Part shown: piece after piece, positions 7,104-14,295 of the stretch | How the letters are laid out: each line of letters begins with the position of its first letter | How positions within the stretch are numbered: position 1 is the first letter of the stretch | Assembly (NCBI GenBank): GCA_018725275.1 | Contig: QLUC01000032.1 | Coordinates: 1 to 14,884, forward strand | Length of the DNA: 14,884 nt | Direction of reading: 5' to 3' | Origin: Bacillota bacterium | GTDB taxonomy: Bacteria; Bacillota; UBA994 | Made by a program: the position numbers and the translations under genes | The notes under the pieces: model-generated | What the model saw: only the letters and a program-made list of their open reading frames with translations | The model's database searches: none | What the model was told of the DNA's origin: nothing

Positions 7104-10100
7104 CTAAGAACGCTTCTTAGTTTTTGGAGCACTGACCGGAGGGGCACTCTTGGCAAATGGTGCTAATTTTTTGCGCAACAGTGTCGCTAGGTCCTCCTCG
7201 TCGTCATCGTCGTCAGTCTCCACTTCTGCGAATGCTTTCTCAGGCACCAAAATGACCTCCGCGTCCTCTATCTCTTCTAGCTCTACTTGCTGTCCCGTGG
7301 GCAAAGCCTCAATGCTCAAATCGATATCTATGATGTCCTCGTCCTCCTCCGTTATGTCAAGAGCTACTTCCTTGGCGGGAACAGCGACCGCGGGCTGAGC
7401 GCGACGGCGCCTGACCTCGACATAGTCTTCGTCACCCTCTATATTTAGCTTCAGTTCACGTACAGTCTCGTTGATATCATCGTCTAAATCACGCATTTCA
7501 ATCTCTTGTTTGTCCTTGTTGAGAACCTTGACATTCATGCCCAGACTCTGCAACTCCTTAATAAGCACTTTGAAAGACTCAGGCACGCCCGGCTCGGGAA
7601 TGTTCTCGCCCTTGACAATGGCCTCATAGGTCTTCACCCTACCCACCACATCGTCAGATTTAACGGTGAGCAGTTCCTGCAAGGTGTAGGCGGCCCCATA
7701 TGCTTCGAGCGCCCAGACTTCCATTTCACCAAAGCGCTGGCCACCAAATTGGGCCTTGCCACCAAGTGGTTGCTGGGTCACTAGACTGTAGGGACCGGTG
7801 GAACGAGCATGAATTTTATCGTCCACCAAGTGGAAGAGCTTGAGCATATACACATACCCAACCGCCACGGGGTTATCAAACTGCTCGCCCGTGCGCCCGT
7901 CATACACTGTGGTCTTGCCATCTTTTCTAAGCCCCGCCTTCTGCAAGAGCTCCTCGATATTATGCTCCTTCGCCCCATCAAAGACAGGAGTGGCGCAGTG
8001 CAAACCGAGAGCCTTAGCGGCCATGCCGAGGTGCATCTCCAGCGCTTGCCCGATATTCATGCGGCTTGGCACCCCAAGTGGGTTGAGAACGATATCCACC
8101 GCGCGGCCATCCGGCAAGAAGGGCATATCTTCGTCCGGTAAGATGCGCGAGATGACGCCCTTATTGCCATGGCGCCCGGCCATTTTGTCACCCTCAGAAA
8201 TCTTGCGTTTCTGAGCAACATAGACGCGCACCAACATGTTTACTCCCGGGGCCAGTTCGTCCTTGTTGTCCCGCGAAAACACTTTTACATCTACCACTCG
8301 CCCCGATTCCCCATGGGGAACGCGGGCTGAGGTGTCACGCACTTCGCGGGCCTTCTCACCGAAAATAGCGCGGAGCAGGCGTTCCTCGGCGGTAAGCTCG
8401 GTTTCGCCCTTGGGGGTGACCTTGCCCACTAAGATATCCCCCGTGCGCACCTCGGCGCCAATGCGCACAATGCCACGCTCATCTAAATCGCGCACCATGT
8501 CTTCACCGACATTGGGAATATCAGCAGTAATTTCCTCGGGACCAAGCTTGGTGTCGCGCGCCTCGGCCTCATATTCCTCAATGTGGATAGAAGTGAAGAC
8601 GTCCTCGCGCACGACGCGCTCGCTGATCAAAATAGCATCCTCAAAGTTGTATCCGCCCCAAGGCATGACCGCACAGAGGACATTACGCCCGAGGGCTATC
8701 TCACCCATGTCTGTCGCGGGGCCATCGGCAATGGCTTCACCCACGTGCAGGACTTGTCCTTTTTTGACAATGGGCTTTTGACTGATACAGGTGCCCTGGT
8801 TAGACCGCACAAATTTCATCAATTTGTAGGTATCGATGCTGCCGTCCTCGGCCTCTACCGCCACGCTCTTAGCCGAAACCCGGACCACCGTACCGCCCCG
8901 GCGCGCTAGAACCACCGAGCCCGAGTCAATGGCCGCCTTAAACTCCATGCCGGTGCCGACTAAGGGCGCTTCCGGCCGGAGGAGCGGCACTGCCTGTTTC
9001 ATCATATTGGCACCCATGAGTGCGCGGCCCGCTTCATCATGCTCTAAGAAGGGAATGAGAATAGTCGGTACGCTAAACACTTGCTTGGGAGAGACGTCCA
9101 TATAATCCACCTCGGCGACCGGCACAACCCTAATTTGCGTGCGATGACGAACCGTGGTGCGCTCCTTGACAAAGCGCGACGCCCCTGTTTTGAACTCATC
9201 TGCCGGCTCAATTTCGGCATTGGCCTGGGCTATGACAAACTCGTCCTCCTCATCGGCGGTGAGGTAATCTAATTCTGCCGTGACAAAGGTCTTGTCCCCG
9301 ACCGTCTTCACCGTGCGATAAGGGGTCTCGATAAAACCATACTTATTGACCCGCGCAAATGTCGAGAGATTGCCGATGAGACCGACGTTCGGCCCTTCTG
9401 GCGTTTCGATGGGGCAAATGCGGCCATAGTGGGAGAAATGCACGTCGCGCACCTCCACCCCGGCGCGCTCCCGGCTCAAACCACCCGGTCCCAGCGCGCT
9501 GAGACGGCGCTTATGCGCGAGCTCCGCTAGGGGGTTGGTCTGATCCATGAACTGCGAAAGCTGGCTAGACCCAAAAAACTCCTTAATCGAGGCCACTACG
9601 GGGCGGATATTAATCAGCGCCTGGGGAGTGATGACGTCGACATCTTGAATGGTCATCCGCTCCTTGACCACTCGCTCCATGCGGGAGAGGCCGATGCGGA
9701 AGGCGTTCTGCAAGAGCTCACCCACCGAGCGCAAGCGGCGGTTACCGAGATGATCGATATCGTCGACCTTGCCCAACCCTTCAAGTAAGCACAATAGGTA
9801 GTTGACGGCACTGTAGACATCGTCGCGGGTGAGATGTTTTTCCCTGGGCAAGGTGTAGCGGCGCGTCAGCACAATTTCTTTGGCCTGACGCCGTTCCTCG
9901 ATGCTCACGTGAAGGTCGCTTAGAGTCCCGTCCTCGATGGCCCTAGTAAGGACACTGATTTCGGCTTCTTCGAGCACGGTAGCAGCTGCGAATAGAACGC
10001 GACCGTCAGTCGCCACAACCGGGGCGGCGAGGCGCTTGCCGCGCACAAGTTGCGCCCAGTCGACACGACGCAGGCCGTTGCCCATGATGAGCACTAGCGA

Positions 10101-11177
10101 CCGCGCTTCAGCCTCAAGAGTCGCTCTTTCTACCAGCAACTCGTTCACGCCCGCCTGTTCGAGCCGTTCGGCAATTTCTCGGGAGATCTTCTGCCCTTTT
10201 TCTACGAGCACTTCGCCTGCGGCAATCAGCACCTCGCCCCTGGCCAGATGCCCACGAGAAATAGACTCTGCCTCGGGCTGGTACAGAGTTTCTTTGGCGA
10301 TAATGGTCTCTCCGGCCTCACGGTTGATGATGCGCCGACGCAGAGAGAGTTTCTTATTAAGTTTGTAACGACCGACATGCGCCAGGTCGTAACGGCGCGG
10401 ATCAAAAAAGAGAGAATTTAAGAGCGACTTAGCACTGTCTACGGTAGGCGGCTCACCGGGGCGTAGCCGCTTATAAATCTCAAGCAGGCCCTCTTGCATA
10501 TTCTCGGTGCTATCGCGATCAAAAGTAGGGGTCAAACGTGCTTGTTCGCCAAACTTAGCGAGAATCTCGTGCTTTTGCCCGCAACCGAGAGCTCTAAGCA
10601 GGACCGTCACCGGTATTTTGCGCGTGCGGTCGACCCTCGCCCAGACCACGTCATTAGTATCGGTCTCCATTTCAAGCCAAGCACCGCGATTGGGGATAAG
10701 GGTAGAGGTGTAAACCTTGTGCCCCAAGTTGTCGAGAGCGTCATGGTAGTATGCTCCGGGGGAGCGCACCAATTGGCTGACCACAACACGCTCCGCACCA
10801 TTATAGACAATGGTGCCATTCTCAGTCATGAGCGGAAAATCTCCCATGAAGACTTCCTGTTCCTTGACCTCGCCAGTCTCTTTATTCACCAGTCGCACTT
10901 TGACCCTGAGCGGTGCCGAATAAGTCGAATCCTTCTCCTTGGCCTCATCGATAGTGTACTTGGGTTCACCAAACTGATGCTCGAGAAACTCAAGCACCAG
11001 GTTGCCGGTGAAATCTTGAATAGGGGAAATGTCCCGAAACGTTTCCGCTAATCCTTCGTTGACAAACCAATCAAAAGACTGCTTCTGGATTTCAATGAGG
11101 TTCGGCACCTGCAAGACCTCATTGATGTGGCCAAAACGGAGGCGTTTGCGTTTGCATTCCGCTATGGGTTTAACCAT
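7104..11177 (-). CDS. rpoB: DNA-directed RNA polymerase subunit beta
   Basis: Second-largest polymerase core subunit, 1357 residues against about 1190 in Bacillus. Conserved segments include NRGAWLE (164-170), the rifampicin-pocket region GSSQLSQFMDQ followed by HKRRLSALGPGG (about 536-566), MDVSPKQ (693-699), GRHGNKGVIS (1001-1010) and GEMEVWALEAYGAAYTLQE (1150-1168). The Asp, His and Ser residues of the rifampicin pocket are the sensitive-type ones. The extra length lies in an expanded central segment (about 289-440) and a charged C-terminal tail (from about 1234). The ATG at 11177 was preferred to a TTG one codon upstream because AGGGGTGA is 8 bases from it. The gene has its own apparent promoter and long leader after the rplL terminator. 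Confidence 0.98.
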   Translation of the reverse strand: MVKPIAECKRKRLRFGHINEVLQVPNLIEIQKQSFDWFVNEGLAETFRDISPIQDFTGNLVLEFLEHQFGEPKYTIDEAKEKDSTYSAPLRVKVRLVNKETGEVKEQEVFMGDFPLMTENGTIVYNGAERVVVSQLVRSPGAYYHDALDNLGHKVYTSTLIPNRGAWLEMETDTNDVVWARVDRTRKIPVTVLLRALGCGQKHEILAKFGEQARLTPTFDRDSTENMQEGLLEIYKRLRPGEPPTVDSAKSLLNSLFFDPRRYDLAHVGRYKLNKKLSLRRRIINREAGETIIAKETLYQPEAESISRGHLARGEVLIAAGEVLVEKGQKISREIAERLEQAGVNELLVERATLEAEARSLVLIMGNGLRRVDWAQLVRGKRLAAPVVATDGRVLFAAATVLEEAEISVLTRAIEDGTLSDLHVSIEERRQAKEIVLTRRYTLPREKHLTRDDVYSAVNYLLCLLEGLGKVDDIDHLGNRRLRSVGELLQNAFRIGLSRMERVVKERMTIQDVDVITPQALINIRPVVASIKEFFGSSQLSQFMDQTNPLAELAHKRRLSALGPGGLSRERAGVEVRDVHFSHYGRICPIETPEGPNVGLIGNLSTFARVNKYGFIETPYRTVKTVGDKTFVTAELDYLTADEEDEFVIAQANAEIEPADEFKTGASRFVKERTTVRHRTQIRVVPVAEVDYMDVSPKQVFSVPTILIPFLEHDEAGRALMGANMMKQAVPLLRPEAPLVGTGMEFKAAIDSGSVVLARRGGTVVRVSAKSVAVEAEDGSIDTYKLMKFVRSNQGTCISQKPIVKKGQVLHVGEAIADGPATDMGEIALGRNVLCAVMPWGGYNFEDAILISERVVREDVFTSIHIEEYEAEARDTKLGPEEITADIPNVGEDMVRDLDERGIVRIGAEVRTGDILVGKVTPKGETELTAEERLLRAIFGEKAREVRDTSARVPHGESGRVVDVKVFSRDNKDELAPGVNMLVRVYVAQKRKISEGDKMAGRHGNKGVISRILPDEDMPFLPDGRAVDIVLNPLGVPSRMNIGQALEMHLGMAAKALGLHCATPVFDGAKEHNIEELLQKAGLRKDGKTTVYDGRTGEQFDNPVAVGYVYMLKLFHLVDDKIHARSTGPYSLVTQQPLGGKAQFGGQRFGEMEVWALEAYGAAYTLQELLTVKSDDVVGRVKTYEAIVKGENIPEPGVPESFKVLIKELQSLGMNVKVLNKDKQEIEMRDLDDDINETVRELKLNIEGDEDYVEVRRRRAQPAVAVPAKEVALDITEEDEDIIDIDLSIEALPTGQQVELEEIEDAEVILVPEKAFAEVETDDDDDEEDLATLLRKKLAPFAKSAPPVSAPKTKKRS

Positions 11178-11180
11178 CAA

Positions 11181-11336
11181 TGCTTCACCCCTAACGAGTA
11201 TTCCTTGCGCTTAGCAAGCCCAAAAACCAAAAAGGGTACAAAACCCCCTTGGTTATGCTACCAAGCTATTCTATCCGCTTAGAGACCTGTTATACCTAAT
11301 TTTGGTGTAAACATCGTCTCTTCGTGACAATATAAA
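11181..11336 (-). promoter_or_regulatory. Structured 5' leader of rpoB
   Basis: The 229-base gap between rplL and rpoB contains an untranslated leader with several inverted repeats. In transcript order there is an interrupted long stem-loop closed by AGAGAC and GTCTCT (11281-11321). A 6-bp hairpin follows, CTTGGT and ACCAAG (11248-11265). A terminator-like AAGGG/CCCTT stem with U-rich sequence after it (11222-11252) shares bases with that hairpin, so the two exclude each other. A final 5-bp hairpin, CTTGC and GCAAG, is at 11204-11218. This arrangement resembles an attenuator, but no known leader family is recognised. The individual repeats are visible; the regulatory role is inference. Confidence 0.5.
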
Positions 11337-11366
11337 ATGCTATCATAACGGACCACCTGGCGTCAA
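11337..11366 (-). promoter_or_regulatory. Probable promoter for rpoB-rpoC
   Basis: TTGACG (11361-11366) lies immediately downstream of the rplL terminator on the minus strand. An extended -10 of the form TGA-TAGCAT (hexamer 11337-11342) follows at an 18-base spacer. The match to the -10 consensus is imperfect. A TATGAT at 11342-11347 matches better but is only 13 bases from the -35. The same TATGATAGC string occurs in the candidate promoter before rpmG, which supports the element being real. Confidence 0.55.
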
Positions 11367-11370
11367 GGAT

Positions 11371-11398
11371 AAAAAAACTCGCCGTAGCGAGTTTTTTT
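11371..11398 (-). terminator. Intrinsic terminator after rplL
   Basis: A 5-bp GC-rich core, CTCGC and GCGAG with a 4-base loop, is flanked by seven A and seven T, giving a perfect 12-bp inverted repeat. The T-run follows the stem on either strand, so it could work in both directions. It begins 11 bases after the rplL stop and directly precedes the rpoB promoter, separating rplJL from rpoBC. Partial read-through is plausible, given that the L7/L12 stalk is needed in excess of polymerase. Confidence 0.88.
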
Positions 11399-11409
11399 AT
11401 GGCGACGAA

Positions 11410-11787
11410 CTACTTTACGTCTACGCCGGCACCGGCCTCAACCAACTTAGCTTTAATCTTAGCGGCTTCTTCCTTGCTGACCTTTTCCTTCACAGGCTTT
11501 GGTGCTCCGTCAACCAATGCCTTGGCCTCAACTAGACCAAGTCCGGTTACCTCACGCACTACCTTGATTACGTTAATCTTCTTCTCACCGGCAGAGGTGA
11601 GAATAACGTCGAACTCGGTCTGCTCTTCTACGGGCTCAGCGACAGCAGCTACACCGGCTGCTGGGGCGGCCATCGCCATAGGTGCGGCGGCTGTAACGCC
11701 AAACTCTGTTTCCAGAGCCTTGACCAATTCAGATAGCTCGAGAACGGTCATGTTCTTAATTAGCTCGATAATTTGTGCTTTACTCAT
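11410..11787 (-). CDS. rplL: 50S ribosomal protein L7/L12
   Basis: Stalk protein of 125 residues, present in several copies per ribosome, which recruits and activates translational GTPases such as EF-G and EF-Tu. The N-terminal dimerisation domain (about 1-30) is followed by an Ala/Pro-rich hinge (about 32-55). The globular C-terminal domain starts at EQTEFDVIL and includes KINVIKVVREVTGLGLVEAK (70-89), the factor-binding surface. The start at 11787 has AAGGAGGTG upstream; a longer in-frame reading from 11817 would include that site and gives a non-homologous N-terminus. The gap from rplJ is 35 bases. A strong terminator follows the stop closely. Nothing is unusual in the protein. Confidence 0.98.
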   Translation of the reverse strand: MSKAQIIELIKNMTVLELSELVKALETEFGVTAAAPMAMAAPAAGVAAVAEPVEEQTEFDVILTSAGEKKINVIKVVREVTGLGLVEAKALVDGAPKPVKEKVSKEEAAKIKAKLVEAGAGVDVK

Positions 11788-11822
11788 CAATTTCACCTCC
11801 TTAAAAGGCATCGCCAAATCTT

Positions 11823-12344
11823 CTATTGGGCTTCCCTTTGTTGGCGGACCGCATCCACGGCGTAGGCCAACTTCCGGAGAGGACCATGCAGTACATTAAC
11901 CAAGCCAGCCAGAGGAGCTTGGATCGTACCAACGACGCGCCCGAGCATAATATCGCGCGGAGGCAATTCCGCAAGTACGATAACGCCATTGGCATCAATG
12001 GCCTTGCCACCGAGGATACCGCCCTTGATCTCGAGCAATTTGTTGGCCTTAATCCAGGCCGTTAACACCTTAGCCGGCGCTACCGGGTCATTGCAAAGAG
12101 CAATAGCCGTAGGACCTTCTAAGTAGCCGGCGAGACCGACAATCCCCGCTTCGTCTGCGGCACGCTTCAAGAGAGTATTCTTGACCACACGGTACTCAAT
12201 GCCCGCTTTACGCAGCTTAGCCCTGAGGTCAGTGTCCTTGATGACGCTGATACCGCGGTAGTTGGTGAGGACTGCCCCCTTGCTCCGTTGCAGCACCTCG
12301 ACTAACTCCTGTACTACTAGTTGTTTTTCATCACGAGTGCCCAT
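11823..12344 (-). CDS. rplJ: 50S ribosomal protein L10
   Basis: L10, 173 residues, anchors L7/L12 dimers to the base of the ribosomal stalk through its C-terminal helix and binds 23S rRNA with its N-terminal domain. The sequence has the family pattern: KGAVLTNYRGISV (about 18-30), then EYRVVKNTLLKRAA, LEGPTAIAL, and a C-terminal segment with LVNVLHGPLRKLAYAVDAV. The ATG at 12344 is preceded by AGGAGGTG. Expression is very likely controlled by the upstream L10 leader, attenuator and ribosome-binding-site hairpin, with L10 bound to L7/L12 as the repressor, as shown in Bacillus and E. coli. It is followed by rplL in the same transcript. Confidence 0.98.
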   Translation of the reverse strand: MGTRDEKQLVVQELVEVLQRSKGAVLTNYRGISVIKDTDLRAKLRKAGIEYRVVKNTLLKRAADEAGIVGLAGYLEGPTAIALCNDPVAPAKVLTAWIKANKLLEIKGGILGGKAIDANGVIVLAELPPRDIMLGRVVGTIQAPLAGLVNVLHGPLRKLAYAVDAVRQQREAQ

Positions 12345-12353
12345 TATTTAACA

Positions 12354-12376
12354 CCTCCTTTGGAGGATAATCCAAA
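12354..12376 (-). promoter_or_regulatory. Hairpin that can mask the rplJ ribosome binding site
   Basis: CCTCC, AAA, GGAGG (12354-12366) is a perfect self-complementary element in which the right arm is the rplJ Shine-Dalgarno sequence. An alternative 6-bp hairpin, TTTGGA and TCCAAA (12359-12376), uses overlapping bases and would leave most of the ribosome binding site free. The two folds exclude each other, which suggests a translational switch just after the attenuator. The regulatory role is inference. Confidence 0.45.
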
Positions 12377-12409
12377 TAAAAACATGCCTTTCCGCAGAGG
12401 AAAGGCATG
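12374..12409 (-). terminator. Attenuator terminator in the rplJL leader
   Basis: A perfect 11-bp stem, CATGCCTTTCC and GGAAAGGCATG with a 5-base loop (12383-12409), is followed on the minus strand by TTTTTATTT. It lies between the L10-binding leader and the rplJ start, the position where transcription attenuation of rplJL has been described in B. subtilis. Confidence 0.92.
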
Positions 12410-12423
12410 CCCAATAAACATGA

Positions 12424-12479
12424 GCAGACTTTACCTCGGTAGGCCGCTTGCGCGTTTAAGCATTGCACCTACTGTCTAC
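12424..12479 (-). ncRNA. L10 leader (ribosomal protein autoregulatory RNA)
   Basis: This is the cis-acting leader bound by the L10-(L7/L12) complex. The basal stem is GTAGAC (12474-12479) with GTCTGC (12424-12429). A second stem pairs GTAGG (12468-12472) with CCTAC (12439-12443), and an apical GCTT/AAGC pairing (12446-12461) carries the loop. The intervening bases, including the CAATG and CGAGGTAAA-like strands, fit the conserved L10 leader, which mimics the L10 site on 23S rRNA through a kink-turn. It lies 10-15 bases after the predicted transcription start and just ahead of the attenuator, so excess L10 would reduce rplJL expression. Confidence 0.9.
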
Positions 12480-12495
12480 GGCGATTAACATTGCG

Positions 12496-12524
12496 ATTGT
12501 AGCACGCGGGCGGAGAGCTGTCAA
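12496..12524 (-). promoter_or_regulatory. Sigma-A promoter for rplJ-rplL
   Basis: On the minus strand TTGACA (12519-12524), a 17-base spacer and TACAAT (12496-12501) match 11 of 12 consensus bases, with an extended TGC in front of the -10. It starts about 15 bases after the rplA stop and sends transcription into the L10 leader. An imperfect inverted repeat (12509-12516 with 12532-12539) brackets the -35; I attach no function to it. Confidence 0.9.
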
Positions 12525-12539
12525 CTGGTCTTCCCCGCC

Positions 12540-13256
12540 TTATTGGGCGGCGCTATCTCCGGTTGAGGCCTTGAGAGCATTGACGCGTACCCCTGGCCCC
12601 ATCGTGGTAGAAACAGTCACCGTGCGCACATAGATGCCCTTGGCTGCGCTCGGCTTGGCCTTCATGAGGGCTTCCATCAAAGCGGAGAAGTTGCCAAGGA
12701 GCTTTTCGGCCGGGAATGATACCTTGCCTAGCGGGGCGTGCACGATACCGGCCTTGTCAACCCGGTACTCAATCTTACCCGCCTTGACCTCTTGGATGGC
12801 CTTAGACACATCGAAGGTCACGGTGCCTACTTTTGGATTGGGCATGAGACCCTTAGGCCCGAGGATTCTACCCAGGCGACCTACCTGCCCCATGATGTCC
12901 GGAGTGGCGATGGCTACGTCAAAATCGACCCAGCCTTCATTTTGAATTTTGGCGATCAGGTCCTCGGCGCCGACAAAGTCTGCCCCGGCCTGCTCGGCCT
13001 CTCTAGCCTTATCTCCCTTGGCGAACACGATGACCCTGACCGTCTTGCCGGTACCATGCGGTAGCACGACCGCGCCACGCACTTGCTGGTCAGCATGTTT
13101 GGGGTTTACGCCTAGACGCACGGCGACTTCGACGCTCTCGTCGAACTTCGCGGTGGCCGTCTTCTTGGCGAGGTCCATCGCCTGAGCGGGCTCATAGTAG
13201 AAATTGCGGTCTACTAGTTTGGCCGCCTCTAAATACTTCTTGCCTTTTTTGGCCAT
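12540..13256 (-). CDS. rplA: 50S ribosomal protein L1
   Basis: L1, 238 residues, binds 23S rRNA helices 76-78 and forms the mobile L1 stalk that helps release E-site tRNA. The signature GPKGLMPNPK is at residues 133-142, with the typical N-terminal segment FDESVEVAVRLGVNPKHADQQVRG (split here between residues 38-61) and the end YVRTVTVSTTMGPGVRVN. The ATG at 13256 follows GGAGGTG at good spacing; a longer in-frame reading from 13298 would cover the ribosome binding site with hydrophobic non-homologous sequence. The gap to rplK is 51 bases, with no terminator, so the two are one operon. In enterobacteria L1 represses its own operon translation; no such site is obvious here. Confidence 0.97.
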   Translation of the reverse strand: MAKKGKKYLEAAKLVDRNFYYEPAQAMDLAKKTATAKFDESVEVAVRLGVNPKHADQQVRGAVVLPHGTGKTVRVIVFAKGDKAREAEQAGADFVGAEDLIAKIQNEGWVDFDVAIATPDIMGQVGRLGRILGPKGLMPNPKVGTVTFDVSKAIQEVKAGKIEYRVDKAGIVHAPLGKVSFPAEKLLGNFSALMEALMKAKPSAAKGIYVRTVTVSTTMGPGVRVNALKASTGDSAAQ

Positions 13257-13307
13257 TGTTCGCACCTCCAGTGGTAATAGCGGGAATAACCCTCCCACGC
13301 GGGTAAT

Positions 13308-13733
13308 TTAGTCGACTACTTCGATGCCCATGCTGCGGGCAGTGCCCATAATCATGCGCATAGCCGACTCGACAGAAGCGGCATTGAGATCGGGCATTTT
13401 TTGCACGGCAATCTCTTGCACCTTGGCCCGGCTCACTTTGCCAACTTTCTTCTTGTTGGGTTCACCGGAACCGGATTCAACTCCGATGGCCTTCTTTAAG
13501 AGGATGGCGGCGGGGGGAGTCTTCAATATAAATGTAAAAGACCTATCTTGATAGACAGAGACCTCTACCGGAATAATGAATCCCACCTGCGATGCGGTGC
13601 GTTCGTTAAATTCTTTGACAAAGCCCATGATATTAATGCCAGCTTGACCCAGGGCAGGTCCAACCGGTGGAGCGGGCGTTGCTTTGCCACCGGGAATTTG
13701 TAGTTTGACAACTTTAACAAGTTTTTTAGCCAA
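13308..13733 (-). CDS. rplK: 50S ribosomal protein L11
   Basis: L11, 141 residues, the standard length. It binds the GTPase-associated region of 23S rRNA, supports factor binding and is needed for RelA-type activation by uncharged tRNA. The N-terminal domain has GGKATPAPPVGPALGQAGIN (15-34) with the conserved proline cluster to which thiostrepton-class resistance maps. The RNA-binding C-terminal domain has SGSGEPNKKKVGKV (87-100). The start codon is TTG at 13733, supported by GGGAGGTGG upstream and a homologous MAKK-type N-terminus. It lies 31 bases after nusG with no terminator between. Confidence 0.98.
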   Translation of the reverse strand: MAKKLVKVVKLQIPGGKATPAPPVGPALGQAGINIMGFVKEFNERTASQVGFIIPVEVSVYQDRSFTFILKTPPAAILLKKAIGVESGSGEPNKKKVGKVSRAKVQEIAVQKMPDLNAASVESAMRMIMGTARSMGIEVVD

Positions 13734-13764
13734 CTAGATCCACCTCCCTTTCCCTAAAACGGTA

Positions 13765-14292
13765 CTATAATTTCTGAACTTGGGTAAAGTTCAGTTCCAC
13801 AGGTGTTTCGCGATTAAACAATGTCACCCATACTTTAAGCTTCTGTTTGTCGGCCATGATCTCTTCGACCTTGCCCACCAAACCTTGGAATGGGCCATCG
13901 ACGATGCGCACCGACTCTCCTTCGGCAAAGTCAACGCGAATGCGCGGCTCCTCCACACCCATAGAGCGCAAGATAGCCTTGACCTCGCTGTCTTCCAGAG
14001 GAATAGGGCGGGTGCCCGTACCAACGAAGCCAGTGACGCCAGGGGTGTTGCGCACTACGTACCAAGAGTCATCAGTGACAACCATTTCAACGATAACATA
14101 CCCGGGGAAGACTTTCTTCTTGACGAGTTTCTTCTTGCCATCACGGCCAGTTTCCAGCTCATCCTCCATAGGCACTAAAACACGGAAAATCTTGTCCTCC
14201 ATTTCCATGGATTGGACGCGCTTTTCCAAGTTGGTTTTCACTTTGTTTTCGTACCCTGAATAAGTGTGCACCACGAACCATTTCTTTTCCAT
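13765..14292 (-). CDS. nusG: Transcription termination/antitermination protein NusG
   Basis: Elongation factor of 175 residues that rides on RNA polymerase, affecting pausing and termination and, in many bacteria, linking polymerase to the ribosome. The NGN domain begins KWFVVHTYSGYENKV (4-18) and includes VFPGYVIVEM (61-70) and VRNTPGVTGFVG (80-91). The KOW domain has GESVRIVDGPFQGLVGKVEE (125-144), ending with VELNFTQVQKL. The start at 14292 is only 3 bases after the secE stop and has no convincing Shine-Dalgarno sequence, so translation is probably coupled to secE. The length and domain order match ordinary NusG rather than a specialised paralogue. Confidence 0.98.
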   Translation of the reverse strand: MEKKWFVVHTYSGYENKVKTNLEKRVQSMEMEDKIFRVLVPMEDELETGRDGKKKLVKKKVFPGYVIVEMVVTDDSWYVVRNTPGVTGFVGTGTRPIPLEDSEVKAILRSMGVEEPRIRVDFAEGESVRIVDGPFQGLVGKVEEIMADKQKLKVWVTLFNRETPVELNFTQVQKL

Positions 14293-14295
14293 TAG

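Noticed and set aside
10494..11051. Plus-strand open frame of 185 codons opposite rpoB
   Set aside because: Antisense shadow within the conserved N-terminal part of rpoB, with no independent support.
12509..12539. Imperfect 8-bp inverted repeat just after rplA as a possible terminator
   Set aside because: There is no T-run after it, one pair is G-U, and it encloses the rplJ -35 element, so promoter sequence is the simpler explanation.
13257..13298. Upstream extension of rplA by 14 codons
   Set aside because: The extension overlaps the GGAGGTG ribosome binding site of the ATG at 13256 and is hydrophobic sequence not found in L1 proteins.
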